Positions 45,316-55,445 are shown, counted from the stretch's first letter. The stretch is 64,000 bases of DNA from Bog-473 sp963744935 (GCA_963744935.1 CAVUVM010000001.1:62001-126000), one strand, 5' to 3'. The notes: generated by a model from the sequence alone, not told the origin. A program made the numbers and translations.

Positions 45316-46224
45316 TCACGCGTCGCGACGCACCAGGACCCAGCACCCCAGTCCCAGGACAAACACCGTGTAGAGCACCAGCAGCGCAAACCCTGTCCAC
45401 GGACTGAAGGCCGGGCCCAGATGATCGGGCACTTCGCTCGTGGAGAACAACACAAGGCCGATGTTGGCTGGCAGATATCGAGCGACGGCGTCGTTGATCG
45501 ATGCCGGCAAGGCCTCGACGATGAGCGGCAGCACGAGGACGACCCCGACGAAGGCTGAGATGGCGCCCGCGGTGTGCCGGATGATGGTGGCCAATCCCAG
45601 TGCCAGTAACCCGAGCACCGCCAAGTAAAGGCCGGCGCCGACGACCGCTCGGAGGACTCCTGGCTGTCCGAGCGAGGCCGAACCGGTCGACGAGACCAGA
45701 CCCTTGACGGCGGGAGGCACCTTCACGCCGAGTTGGTGCGCGTGCTGCGCAATGATCGCTTGGGCCCCCACCGCGTGTCGGGCCGACAAGATGGCCTGGC
45801 CGATGGCGAACGCCACGAAGGTGAAGACCTCGCTCACGACCAGTGCCACCCCTCCGAACACGAGGATCTTTGCCGCGAGCACGACGGGTCGGCGAGGAAT
45901 CGCGGCCAAGGTGGCGCGGATCGTGCCCGTGCCGTACTCGGCGCTCATCACCAGGACGCCCAAGACTCCGAAGATGAGCTGACCAAGAAAGACTCCGATC
46001 AGGCTCAGACGAGTTGGGTCGTCGACGATGTCGGAGGCACTTCGTGTTCCCGTGCTGAGGGCCGACAGTCCGACGACCGCGACCGCGGTGGCGACGAGGG
46101 TCCACATCGTCGAGCGGACCGACCACATCTTGGTCCATTCGGCCGTCATCGCCCGCCGCAGGCCGACTCGACCGGGGATCTGCTCCATGGCGAAGGGGGG
46201 CGGAGCTTCGAGCACAGCGGTCAT
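45316..46224 (-). CDS. ABC-2 type transporter permease
   Basis: 302 residues with about six helices: GLRRAMTAEWTKMWSVRSTMWTL is the classic amphipathic start, and MSAEYGTGTIRATLAAIPRR is the conserved loop of actinobacterial ABC-2 exporters. Its ATG overlaps the stop of the ATPase gene by ATGA. It should form the pore with the frameshifted ATPase. Confidence 0.88.
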   Translation of the reverse strand: MTAVLEAPPPFAMEQIPGRVGLRRAMTAEWTKMWSVRSTMWTLVATAVAVVGLSALSTGTRSASDIVDDPTRLSLIGVFLGQLIFGVLGVLVMSAEYGTGTIRATLAAIPRRPVVLAAKILVFGGVALVVSEVFTFVAFAIGQAILSARHAVGAQAIIAQHAHQLGVKVPPAVKGLVSSTGSASLGQPGVLRAVVGAGLYLAVLGLLALGLATIIRHTAGAISAFVGVVLVLPLIVEALPASINDAVARYLPANIGLVLFSTSEVPDHLGPAFSPWTGFALLVLYTVFVLGLGCWVLVRRDA

Positions 46225-47124
46225 TGGCCCGCCCGAAATTCCACAGCTTGTTCGGTCAGCTCCATGAAGGCATCCTCGAGCGAGGCGACCGGGGTCAGTT
46301 CGTGCAGCGCCACCCCGATCGACAGTGCCAGATCACCGACTTGCTCGGCCGACAACCCGGTGACGGTCACGGACCCGTCCGGATCGGAGATGGCGGTGCC
46401 GCCGGCATTGGTCACCGCGTCGCTCAGTTGATGGGGCGCCGGCGTTCGGACCTTGACCGATTGACGAGAGCTGCGCGCGACGAAGTCAGCCACCGAGGTC
46501 TCGGCAATCAGCTTGCCCTTGCCGATCACGACGAGATGATCAGCCGTCAGCGCCATCTCGGCCATGAGGTGGCTCGAGACGAACACGGTACGACCCTCGG
46601 CGGCCAAGCTCTTGCAGAGCGTGCGCACCCAGCGGATTCCCTCTGGGTCGAGTCCGTTCACCGGCTCGTCGAAGAGGAGCACCGCCGGATCGCCGAGCAA
46701 GGCGGCGGCGATACCGAGTCGCTGGCCCATCCCGAGAGAGAACTTGCCGGCTCGTTTGGTCGCCACCGCGGTGAGTCCGACGAGTTCGAGCACCTCGTCG
46801 ACCCGCTGTCCGAGTGATGCCGTTGCTGCGCGCCAGGCCAACGAGATGGGCCCGGGCGGAGCGGCCCGGGTGGATGGCCTTCGCTTCGAGCAGCGCGCCC
46901 ACTTCTCGCAGCGGCCAGGGCAGGTCGTGATAGCGGCGGCCCAACACCGTGACCGTGCCCGACCCCGGTGCATCGAGTCCCATGATCATGCGCATCGTGG
47001 TCGACTTGCCCGAACCGTTGGGCCCGAGGAAGCCGGTGACGGTACCCGGTTGTACGTCAAAGGACAGCTGGTCCACGGCGAGCACGTCTCCAAAACGCTT
47101 GGAGAGTCCACGGGCCTGGATCAC
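46221..47124 (-). pseudogene. ABC-2 exporter ATP-binding protein, frameshifted
   Basis: Two overlapping frames make one ATPase of about 300 residues. Frame 1 from ATG 47124 has Walker A GPNGSGKST (about 35-43). Frame 2 has the signature SLGMGQRLGIAAALLGDP, Walker B VLLFDEPVNGLDPEG and the switch His in VSSHLMAEMA. They meet near 46803-46820, where skipping one base fuses LARSNGI to RVDEVLELVGL as expected for the family. The 3' end overlaps the permease start. An extra base from sequencing is likely. Confidence 0.85.
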
Positions 47125-47159
47125 CCCGCAACCCTTACACGACGATCGATGCTCTCGAT

Positions 47160-47197
47160 ATCAGGGACATTCCTGATGTGCCCTGTCGCATTGTCAA
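47160..47197 (-). promoter_or_regulatory. Promoter with overlapping palindrome upstream of ABC-2 exporter
   Basis: On the minus strand a perfect TTGACA (47192-47197) is followed after 17 bases by a weak -10 AGGAAT. The palindrome ATCAGG-N6-CCTGAT (47160-47177) covers the -10 and the probable start of transcription. Binding by a repressor there would silence the exporter. No regulator is encoded next to it except the MarR gene at 47278. Confidence 0.5.
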
Positions 47198-47277
47198 CCG
47201 AAGGTAGGGATCACCACCTCCCTGAGGATGAGTGTCCCCCCACCATGCGCCCGTTCGGTTTCGGTGCCCGATCCGGC

Positions 47278-47769
47278 TTATGCGCCACCGCCGCCACCGC
47301 CGCCACCGCCGCCACCGCCGGCACCGCCGCTCGGCGGCGCGTGCTCCTCGAGCGCCTTCACCAACAGCCGTCGCAACTCCGCCCGCTCCGCCTGAGTCAA
47401 ACCCGCCAGGATCTCGTCCTCGATACTCCCCTGCGCCGCCTCGGCCTGCTCGAGCGCCTCGAGGCCGGCGTCAGTGATCGTGACGAGGTGTCGCCGCCGA
47501 TCCGACGGGTCGCGGCGCCGCTCGGCATATTCCAAATCCTCGAGGTCGTTGAGGACGAGGACCCCGGTGTTGGAGTCCATGGAGAGGTGCTCGGTCATGG
47601 CCTGCTGGGAGACGCCGGGGTGGTCGCGCAGGTAGGCGAGGACGACCATGTTGCGCAGGTTCATTCCGACCAGCTCGAGCGAAGAGCGCAGGTAGACGGC
47701 CCGGGCCAGCTGGGTCAGCAGGACGATGGTGCCGGTGGCGGGACGGGCCGACGAGCGGGCGGCGTTCAC
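47278..47769 (-). CDS. MarR family transcriptional regulator with poly-Gly tail
   Basis: 163 residues from GTG 47769, chosen for GGGGG seven bases upstream; TTG 47787 is an alternative. The winged-helix domain reads LRDHPGVSQQAMTEHLSMDSNTG then the wing RRDPSDRRRHLVTITDAG. The last 20 residues are almost all glycine, encoded by 9-bp repeats. It is divergent from the MFS gene, as in many MarR-pump pairs, and could also act on the ABC promoter at 47160-47197. Confidence 0.88.
   Translation of the reverse strand: MNAARSSARPATGTIVLLTQLARAVYLRSSLELVGMNLRNMVVLAYLRDHPGVSQQAMTEHLSMDSNTGVLVLNDLEDLEYAERRRDPSDRRRHLVTITDAGLEALEQAEAAQGSIEDEILAGLTQAERAELRRLLVKALEEHAPPSGGAGGGGGGGGGGGGA
47284..47328. repeat. 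9-bp tandem repeat encoding poly-glycine
   Basis: Four GCCACCGCC units and one variant (GGCACCGCC) run from 47284 to 47328. In frame on the minus strand they code for the Gly-rich tail of the MarR protein. Unit number can change without breaking the frame. Confidence 0.8.
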
Positions 47770-47836
47770 GACCCGGACCCCCGGCAACCTGCCTGCACGA
47801 CCCCATCCATCATCCCCCTAGGATAGTCCCGAAATC

Positions 47837-49358
47837 ATGACGATCAACGCACCAGGGACGGTCGCCGACCTCACGGGCACCGGGGACGCCGCCGGCGACC
47901 GCCGGCGCTGGATCGCCCTGGTCGTCGTCTGCCTGGCCATGTTCATGAACGCGCTCGACGGCTCGATCGTCAATGTGGCGCTCCCCGACATCCAGAAGAG
48001 CCTGCACTTCAGCCAGTCCGGCCTGACCTGGGTGGTCGACGCCTACCTCATCTCCTTCGGCAGCTTCCTCCTCATGGCAGGGCGCCTGGGCGACCTCATC
48101 GGGCGCAAGAAGGTGTTCCTCGCCGGCGTGGCGCTGTTCACGCTCGCCTCCATCGCCTGCGGGTCGGCCGACAGCCAGGGCCTGCTCGTGGCGGCGCGCT
48201 TCGTCCAGGGCATCGGCGGCGCGCTCGAGCTCGTCGGTGATCGTCGCCATCATCGTCACTGAGTTCCCGAGCCCGCGCGAGCGGGCCAACGCGATGAGCG
48301 CGTATGTGTTCGTGGCCGTCGGCGGCGGCTCGATCGGGCTCCTCGCCGGCGGCGTGCTCACCCAAGCCCTGTCCTGGCACTGGATCTTCTTCGTGAATGT
48401 GCCTGTCGGCATCGCCACCCTCGCCGCGGGTTCCATACTCCTGGTGGACAACGTCGGCCTCGGCATCAAGGAGGGCGTCGACTGGGTGGGCTCCGTCCTC
48501 GTGACGGCGTCGGTCATGGTGGTGATCTACGCCATCGTGACGGCGTCGACCTACGGCTGGGTCTCGGCCCACACGCTCGGCTTCATCGGCCTGGCCCTCG
48601 CGCTGGGCGTCGCCTTCGTCGTGCTCGAGTCGCGCGTCTCCAAGCCGATCATGCCCTTGCGCATCCTCAAGCTGCGCACGCTGACCGGCTCGGGGGTCAT
48701 CCGGGGCTTCCTCATCATCGGGATGTTCTCGACGTTCTTCATCGGCGCCCTCTACTTCGAGCACGTGCAGGGCTACAGCCCGCTGAAGACGGGTCTGGCG
48801 TTCCTGCCCCAGGCGCTCGCCATGGCCGGCATGTCGACGGGCATCACCGCCGGGCTGGTCGGCCGCTTCGGGAACAAGCGCGTGATGTACCCGGGCATGG
48901 CGTCCGCCGCCATCGGACTGCTGCTCTTCGCCTCGGCCGGCCCGCACGCGGCCTACTTCCCCCGCATCTTCTTCGCGTTCTTGCTGATGGGCCTCGGCGC
49001 CGGGACCTCGTTCATGCCGCTCCTGCAGATCGGGATGTCGGAGATCCCCAACGAGGATGCCGGCCTCGGCTCGGGCATCGTGAACGTATCCCAGCAGCTG
49101 GCCGGCGCCATCGGCCTGGCCGCGTTGAGCACGATCGCCGCCAACAAGTCGAAGGCGCTCCTCGCCGCGGGGCACGACATGATCACCGCCCTGGCGGACG
49201 GCTACCGGCTGGCGCTCTTGATCGCAGCTGCGTGCGTCATCCTCGGACTCGTGCTCTCGCCGGTGCTGCTGCGCACCAACGAGTCTGCCGAGGAGCAGGC
49301 CGCGCACATCAAGGAGAACATGGCGAACCCCGAGTCCATGGAGCACCTGGTCCTCTAG
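47837..49358 (+). pseudogene. MFS transporter, DHA2/EmrB-QacA type, frameshifted
   Basis: Two frames together give a roughly 507-residue, 14-helix drug exporter. Frame 1 (ATG 47837) has FMNALDGSIVNVALPDIQKS (motif D1) and LGDLIGRKKVF (motif A), up to RFVQGIGGALE. Frame 2 continues SSVIVAIIVTEFPSPRERANAM to the stop at 49358. Skipping one base at 48227-48230 joins them as ..GGALESSVIVAI.. in register with relatives. Adjacent and divergent to MarR, hence a regulated multidrug pump. The gene is probably intact in the organism. Confidence 0.87.
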
Positions 49359-49450
49359 TTTGTCGTCGACGTCATCGCGGCAATCACCCGACGGCGATGC
49401 AATCATGGGCCGATGGGGCGGGCTCGACGGATCGCCGACGAAGGGACCCA

Positions 49451-52381
49451 GTGAGACGCCTCCTCCTCCCCTTCGTCCTCCTGCTGGCGGTGTCACTGGG
49501 AACAACGCTTCTCGTGCCGGAGTCGGGATCCGCGGCGGCCGCGTCCTCGTCAGGGGAGGCGACCTCGGACACCGCACCGGTGGATCTCGCGACGCCCGTC
49601 GACATGGGAGCGGGGATCGCGCACGCCCGTGCCGTCGTGCACGTTGGTGCCGTTCGCGTCGAGGTCCTGAGCCCGACCCTGTTCCGCCTCGAGTACTCAC
49701 CGTCGCAGCACTTCGAGAATCTTCCGACGGTCAACACCATCAACCGGCGGATGGCGGTTCCTCCCTATACGTCATCCACCTCGGGGGGCTTCCTGGTCGT
49801 CCGTACTGCCGGTGCCACCCTGCGCTACAAGCTGGGCTCTGGACCGTTCGGCCCGCTCAACACCACGCTCCAGCTGTCGGTGGGAGGGCAGAGCTCCACG
49901 GTCGCACCGACGTGGGAGTGGGAGTGCATTTTCGGCCAGGTTTGTCAGGCCGGCGCCGCGACGCTCGGCGGGGGGGCCACCCTCAGCCAGACGTTCCCCG
50001 ACTATGACAGCACGGCCGGCTACGCGGGCTTCTTCGTCAAGTCCGGCGCCAGCGTGACGTGGCACGTCCTGGGTGCGGCGGCCGGTCCGGCCGCGGTCTC
50101 GCTGCGCTACTACAACGTGGCGAGCCCTCCGCTGGCACCGACCACGAGCCTCCTCGACCTCGACGTCAACGGGCGGCTGCAGCAGGTCCTCACTGCGGCC
50201 CCCACCACGGCGGCCGCGCCCTGGGCCACCTTCACGACCACCGTGCCGCTGGTGTCGGGGACCAACTCGATCAGCGTGGTGAACACCACCGCCAACAGCT
50301 TCGACCTCGGCATCGACACCCTGGCAGTCGGTCCCGGCGGTTCGCCAGCTCCCTCGCCGGCGTCGAACGGACCGCTCGGCGGCTGGTTCCGCGGGTTCGA
50401 CACCGACACCTACAACGACAACCCAACCTGTGGCCCCGGGCAGTCCGGAGCCACCTGCCAGGCCGTCATCCAGCCGCTCAACACCGACGGGCTGCTCGAC
50501 ACCGCGGGCTGGCGCCTGCTCGACGACACCCAGGGCGCGGTGTGGACCTCCAAGGGATGGGTCCAAGCCCGCCCGAAGAACGGCGACCTCGAAGACGGGT
50601 ACCTCTTCGCCTACGGACACGACTACGCCGGCGCCCTGCACACCCTCGCCGAGCTGACCGGCCCGGCTCCCCTGCTGCCCAAAGACGTGTTCGGTGTGTG
50701 GTACTCCGACTACACGCCCTATTCCAACAACGACGTCGAGGCGCTCTCTCGCGCCTTCGTCAGCAACAAGGTGCCGCTCAACACGCTCTCGCTCGACACC
50801 GACTGGAAGGCGCCGAACGACTGGAACGGCTGGGAGTGGAACCGCTCTCTGTTCCCCAATCCGTCGTCGTTCCTCAAGTGGGCGCACTCGCACGGGATCG
50901 ACGTGACGCTGAACGTCCACTCGAGCATCGAGGACAACGACCCGAAGCTGCCAGAGACCGAGCGCATCGCGGGCCACGATCTCGCCTCGTCGAGCTGCAC
51001 CAATGGAAGCTGCAAGGTGTGGGACTGGAGCTCGATGTCCCAGGCGGAGTCCAACTTCGCGCTCCAGCAGAGCTTTCAGAAGCAGGGAGTCGCCTTCTGG
51101 TGGCTCGACTGGTGCTGCGACAATTCGGTCGTGTCGTCGGCGGGTGTCACGCCCGACGCGTGGATCGGGCATCTCTACGCGCAGGACATGATCAACCTGG
51201 GCGAGCGCGGGTTCGTCCTGGCCCGTATCGGTGGCTCCAACGGCGAGCCCCAGGAGGTGTACCCGGCGGGGCCATGGTCGGACCACACCTCGGCCATCGC
51301 CTTCACCGGTGACGCATGGGGAACGTGGAACACCCTGGCCATGGAAGCGCAGTTGGTCCCCGACGAGGCGACCATCGGCGAGCCCTACGTCAGCAGCGAC
51401 ATCGGGAGCTATCTCGGTCCCCCTCCGACGCAGTCGGGCGCCGATCCGCCCGACCTCTACGACCGCTGGGTGCAGCTCGGCACCTTCGAGCCGATCCTCC
51501 GGCTCCACTCCAACAACGAAGACCGCCTGCCCTGGCAGTACCCCCAACCCGTGCAGGGCATCACCGAGTCGTTCCTCCGGCTCCGCGAGACGCTGATTCC
51601 GTACACCTACACCTTGGCCGCCGACGCCAACCAAACCGGACTGCCGATGGCCCGGCCGCTCTACCTCGACTATCCCGACCAGCAGGCCGCCTACCAGAAC
51701 CCCACCGAGTACCTCTACGGCACCGACATGCTCGTGGCCCCGGTGACCACGCCGGGCAACGACGCCGCGACCACGGTGTGGTTTCCCCCGGGACGCTGGG
51801 TCGACTTCTTCACCGGCGCCACGTTCACGGGTCCGTCGACGGTCACCATGTCGGTGCCGCTCGACCGGATGCCGGTCTTCGTCCGCCAAGGTGGCATCGT
51901 GCCCGAGCAGCCGTCGACCGGAGCAGCCGCGCACTCGAATGCCCTCACCGCGCTCGTCTATCCGGGAGCAGCGGGATCCTTCGAGCTCTACGGCGATGCG
52001 GGAACGGGCCTGGGCTACACCAAGGGTCAGCGCACCGAGACCCTCATCACGACGTCGTCTGGCGCGTCGGGAGCCGGACAACCGTCCGTGTCGGTCACGA
52101 TCGACGCGGCGCACGGCAGCTATCCGGGCGAGCCCACTTCGGTGCCCACCACCATCGACATGGTCGACGTCAGCCGACCGCAGCAGGTCACTCTCGACGG
52201 TCGGGCTCTCAGCGCCCAGCGCGCTGGGTCCGGTCCTGGTTGGACCTTCGAGGCGTCCACGGCGACCCTGACCGTGCACATCGGGCCGCGGCCGGTCGGG
52301 GCCGCTGCGCACATCGTCGCGGTCGGCGCCGCGTCGGTCTCTCGGGCGGAACCGAGTGTGAGCCTGTCAGGTTCGTCGTAG
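49451..52381 (+). CDS. Secreted GH31 glycoside hydrolase with inserted carbohydrate-binding module
   Basis: 976 residues from GTG 49451 with AAGGGA upstream; earlier codons run through the MFS gene and are not used. A signal peptide (LLLPFVLLLAVSLGTTLL) precedes an N-terminal GH31 domain. A CBM35-like beta-sandwich is inserted around residues 180-300. Catalytic features are VFGVWYSDYTPYSNNDVEAL, FWWLDWCCDN (nucleophile Asp), FTGDAWGTW (acid/base Asp region) and SSDIGSYLG. DRMPVFVRQGGIVP is the C-terminal GH31 sheet. Acts on extracellular alpha-glucosides or xylosides; specificity unknown. Confidence 0.9.
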   Translation: MRRLLLPFVLLLAVSLGTTLLVPESGSAAAASSSGEATSDTAPVDLATPVDMGAGIAHARAVVHVGAVRVEVLSPTLFRLEYSPSQHFENLPTVNTINRRMAVPPYTSSTSGGFLVVRTAGATLRYKLGSGPFGPLNTTLQLSVGGQSSTVAPTWEWECIFGQVCQAGAATLGGGATLSQTFPDYDSTAGYAGFFVKSGASVTWHVLGAAAGPAAVSLRYYNVASPPLAPTTSLLDLDVNGRLQQVLTAAPTTAAAPWATFTTTVPLVSGTNSISVVNTTANSFDLGIDTLAVGPGGSPAPSPASNGPLGGWFRGFDTDTYNDNPTCGPGQSGATCQAVIQPLNTDGLLDTAGWRLLDDTQGAVWTSKGWVQARPKNGDLEDGYLFAYGHDYAGALHTLAELTGPAPLLPKDVFGVWYSDYTPYSNNDVEALSRAFVSNKVPLNTLSLDTDWKAPNDWNGWEWNRSLFPNPSSFLKWAHSHGIDVTLNVHSSIEDNDPKLPETERIAGHDLASSSCTNGSCKVWDWSSMSQAESNFALQQSFQKQGVAFWWLDWCCDNSVVSSAGVTPDAWIGHLYAQDMINLGERGFVLARIGGSNGEPQEVYPAGPWSDHTSAIAFTGDAWGTWNTLAMEAQLVPDEATIGEPYVSSDIGSYLGPPPTQSGADPPDLYDRWVQLGTFEPILRLHSNNEDRLPWQYPQPVQGITESFLRLRETLIPYTYTLAADANQTGLPMARPLYLDYPDQQAAYQNPTEYLYGTDMLVAPVTTPGNDAATTVWFPPGRWVDFFTGATFTGPSTVTMSVPLDRMPVFVRQGGIVPEQPSTGAAAHSNALTALVYPGAAGSFELYGDAGTGLGYTKGQRTETLITTSSGASGAGQPSVSVTIDAAHGSYPGEPTSVPTTIDMVDVSRPQQVTLDGRALSAQRAGSGPGWTFEASTATLTVHIGPRPVGAAAHIVAVGAASVSRAEPSVSLSGSS

Positions 52382-52430
52382 GACCACAGCTCGACCAAGT
52401 CCTCTGGTCAGACGGGTCGCCGGCCGCTGC

Positions 52431-54383
52431 TCACACGCCGCCGAACTCGTAGTGCGCCCGGTCGATGTGGCGGGTCCACCCCCAGTACTGGTCGAGCGGC
52501 CACGGCGAGAGCGTGAAGACCTTGCCGTCGCGGTTCTTGTAGTGGCTGTGCTCGATGGCGGGATGCGCCCACACCAGCTGGCTGATCTCGGCCTGGTAGC
52601 GCTCGGCGTAGTCGTCGTGCGCGTCGGCCCGCACCTCGGCCCACAGCGCGTCGAACGCCAGCGTCTCGTGAATGGCGTCGAGGGCATAGTGCACCTGGAA
52701 TTCGGCGTGGTAGAAGAGGCTGGCGCCGAAGGCCAAGTTGGTCCCCGGGCCGTAGATGCAGAAGAGGTTGGGGAAGTTCGGCATCGTGATGCCGAGGTAC
52801 GCCGTCGGCTCGTCCCCCCACTGGTCGCGCAACGAGATGCCGTGCCTCCCTCGCACGTCCATGGACGCCAGGAACTCGTTGTGCCGGAAGCCGGTGGCGT
52901 AGCAGATGACGTCGGCGGGGTAGTGCGTTCCGTCGGTCGTGACGATCCCGTCGGGGACCACCCGCTCGATGCTCGTGCGCACCAGCTCGACGTTGGGCTT
53001 CTGCAGCGTGCGCAGCCAGGTGCCGTCGTCTTGGAGGATGCGCTTGCCCGTGGCGGGGTAGTCGGGGACGACCTTCTCGAGCAGCTCGGGGTCGTCGCCG
53101 ACGAGTGATTTCATGGAGGCCACCAGCGCCGCCGCCCGTTTGGCGTTGACGGCGTTGATCGACTGGTGGGTCGGATCGTCGTGCTCGGGGTCGATGCGGT
53201 ACATCTCCACGCCGGCCGCGATGCCGGCGTACGTCATGACGAAGCGGTACCAGCGCCCGTAGAAGGGCAGGTGCTTCAGCGCCCAGGCGTCGCCGGGCGG
53301 CACGGGCGTGTGGTACAGCCGGTTGGGGAGGATCCACTGCGCGGTGCGCTGGAAGATCGTGAGCTGTTCGACCTCGTCGGCAATGGCGGGGCCGATCTGG
53401 AACCCGCTGGCGCCGGCGCCGACGAGCGCGAACCTTGTCCCGCGGATGTCGAGGTCCTCGGGCCAGCGTGCCGAGTGGAACGACGGCCCGGCGAAACTTT
53501 CCATGCCCGGGAACTCAGGCAGCCGGGGCAGGTTGAGCGAGCCGACGGCGCTGATGACGAAGCGGGCCTCGAGCACCTCGTCGGCGCCACTGGCGTCGCG
53601 CACGGTGACGCGCCACATGGCCCGGTCCTCCTGCCACACCACTTCGGTGACCGCTGTCTCGAAACGGCAGTGCGGCCGGAGGTCGAACTTGTCGACGATC
53701 GCACCGAAGTAGGCGCGCAGCTCGGGCTGCTGGCAGTAGTACTCGCTCCACAGCTCGGCCGGCTCGAAGGAGAAGCAGTACTGGTGGCTCCCGACGTCGA
53801 CGCGTGCGCCGGGGTAGTGGTTCTCCCACCAGGTCCCGCCCGGACCCGCGTTCTTGTCGATGATCGTGAAAGGCAGCCCGGCCTGCTTGAGGCGGATGCC
53901 GGCCAAGATCCCACCCATCCCGCAACCGATCACGACGACCGGTGATTCGGTCTTCTGGGATTCCGAGATCTCGTCACCCCACGAGATCTCCCCGTTGTCA
54001 CCGCCCTCGAACTGCAGGTCGTCGAAGAAGAGCCCGGCCAGCTCGCCTTCGACCTGACGACGGCCCAGGAAGCCCATCATCTCGAGCAACAGGTCGCGGG
54101 ACAGCTCGACCGGGACGCAGCCGCTGTCGTGGTAGGCGGCGATCACCGGGAGGGCACGGCGGCGGACTTCCGCCATGTCCTCTTCGGACATTCCACCCTG
54201 GATGTCCAACGACATGCCCACGTTCGGCTGGATCTCGCCCCGCACCCACGAGGGGTCGCCGGTCATGTGCACGAGCGAGGCCATGAGCGCCGGGATGCTG
54301 ACGTCTTGGAGCGCGCGGGCGATGGCCTCGTCGCCGTCCTCGAACGGCTCTCCGGCGAAACGGTTCCTCGTCACGACCGACAT
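52431..54383 (-). CDS. Flavin-dependent (Baeyer-Villiger-type) monooxygenase
   Basis: 650 residues from ATG 54383. An N-terminal extension of about 145 residues precedes the FAD Rossmann motif VVIGCGMGGILAGIRL. The Baeyer-Villiger fingerprint FAGPSFHSARWP (FxGxxxHxxxWP) follows, then the NADPH motif ALVGAGASGFQIG. The late ATGF motif (ICYATGFRHNEFL) is also present. These enzymes insert oxygen next to ketones, for example steroid side chains. The extended N-terminus is common in actinobacterial members. Confidence 0.9.
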   Translation of the reverse strand: MSVVTRNRFAGEPFEDGDEAIARALQDVSIPALMASLVHMTGDPSWVRGEIQPNVGMSLDIQGGMSEEDMAEVRRRALPVIAAYHDSGCVPVELSRDLLLEMMGFLGRRQVEGELAGLFFDDLQFEGGDNGEISWGDEISESQKTESPVVVIGCGMGGILAGIRLKQAGLPFTIIDKNAGPGGTWWENHYPGARVDVGSHQYCFSFEPAELWSEYYCQQPELRAYFGAIVDKFDLRPHCRFETAVTEVVWQEDRAMWRVTVRDASGADEVLEARFVISAVGSLNLPRLPEFPGMESFAGPSFHSARWPEDLDIRGTRFALVGAGASGFQIGPAIADEVEQLTIFQRTAQWILPNRLYHTPVPPGDAWALKHLPFYGRWYRFVMTYAGIAAGVEMYRIDPEHDDPTHQSINAVNAKRAAALVASMKSLVGDDPELLEKVVPDYPATGKRILQDDGTWLRTLQKPNVELVRTSIERVVPDGIVTTDGTHYPADVICYATGFRHNEFLASMDVRGRHGISLRDQWGDEPTAYLGITMPNFPNLFCIYGPGTNLAFGASLFYHAEFQVHYALDAIHETLAFDALWAEVRADAHDDYAERYQAEISQLVWAHPAIEHSHYKNRDGKVFTLSPWPLDQYWGWTRHIDRAHYEFGGV

Positions 54384-54557
54384 CCTCGTCGTCGGCGCCC
54401 CCACCAGGCAATCGAGGTGGTGGGTGCGCCGAACGGGCGGCATCCGCCCGGGGCCGCCTCGCCGCGCGCGTGGCTGCGTCACCAGTGCCGTAGGTCCCTG
54501 GTTGTTGAGGGCCAACGTCCCTAGAGCTCGTGGCCGGGCCGGCCGGATACTGGCTAC

Positions 54558-55445
54558 GTGTTGTTGAGTCGTCCAAAGACGCTGGTGGACGAGGCCGATT
54601 CGAATGAGGCGCGCCCGCGCCGAGGTCCCCCGGCACCGCCCAGGGCTCCGCATCGTCACCGCCGCTGGCCGTGGGTGCTCGGGGCCTTCGGAGCGGTCCT
54701 GGCGGCGTTCGCCATCTACGTCGTCGTGACCTGGGACCCAGCGCGTCCCGTCTCGATGGGCCAGGCGGAGCAGCGGCTCGGGATCGAAGGGCAGGGAGTG
54801 GCGGGGGGGCGACCGGCACGCGGCGTCTATCTCTATACGGGCACGGGGACCGACAAGTTGTCCCTGCCACCGCTGTCGCAGGCCGAGGGCCCCACCATGC
54901 CGGGCACCGTCACCCTCCAGGCTCATGGCTGCTGGACCTTCCGCGTGGATTACAGCTCACACCACTGGGAGACCTGGAACTTCTGCCGGCAGGGAAACGA
55001 CACGACGGAACGCGGTGGGCTGATCTGGCAGCTCTGGGCGATCGGCCCGTTGCACGAGACGAACCTCACGACTCTGACGTGCACAGCGGACACCATGTGG
55101 CTCCCAGCCAGCGCGACACCTGGCCAGAACTGGCACAGCGCCTGCCGGGGTACCAGTTCCGCGCTCAAAGGTGTCGTGCACAGCATCGGCCCGTACCGCT
55201 TCGTGCGCACGACAACCCTCGACGTAGCCGGACACCCGGTACGCGCAGCCGAGTTCCGCCAACTCCGCACCGAGTCGGGAGCCCAACGGGGGACCGAGCA
55301 CGACGTGATGTGGATCGACGCTTCCAATGGCCTGCCGCTACGGATCGACCAGGACATCGCGGTCGTCAGCGCCACACCGTTCGGCTCGTCGACCTACACG
55401 CAGAGGGGCACGTTCACGCTGCGGTCACTGGTCGTCCACAGCTGA
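54558..55445 (+). CDS. Membrane-anchored protein of unknown function
   Basis: 295 residues from GTG 54558. A Pro/Arg-rich cytoplasmic leader is followed by one helix (about 38-58, VLGAFGAVLAAFAIYVVV). The extracytoplasmic domain includes ARGVYLYTGTGTDKL, WTFRVDYSSHHWETWNFC and an Asp-rich end (DVMWIDASNGLPLRIDQ). Three or more cysteines could form disulfides. No family recognised. Divergent from the monooxygenase gene, with about 170 bases between. Confidence 0.6.
   Translation: MLLSRPKTLVDEADSNEARPRRGPPAPPRAPHRHRRWPWVLGAFGAVLAAFAIYVVVTWDPARPVSMGQAEQRLGIEGQGVAGGRPARGVYLYTGTGTDKLSLPPLSQAEGPTMPGTVTLQAHGCWTFRVDYSSHHWETWNFCRQGNDTTERGGLIWQLWAIGPLHETNLTTLTCTADTMWLPASATPGQNWHSACRGTSSALKGVVHSIGPYRFVRTTTLDVAGHPVRAAEFRQLRTESGAQRGTEHDVMWIDASNGLPLRIDQDIAVVSATPFGSSTYTQRGTFTLRSLVVHS

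Noticed and set aside
44247..45407. Long plus-strand frame opposite the Gly/Ser-rich protein
   Set aside because: It reads as Pro/Glu-rich filler, starts inside the permease gene and lacks a ribosome-binding site; the minus strand gives a sensible membrane-protein layout.
47812..47824. ATCC-N5-GGAT dyad as a MarR operator
   Set aside because: Arms of four bases are too short to separate from chance, though the position between MarR and MFS is suggestive.
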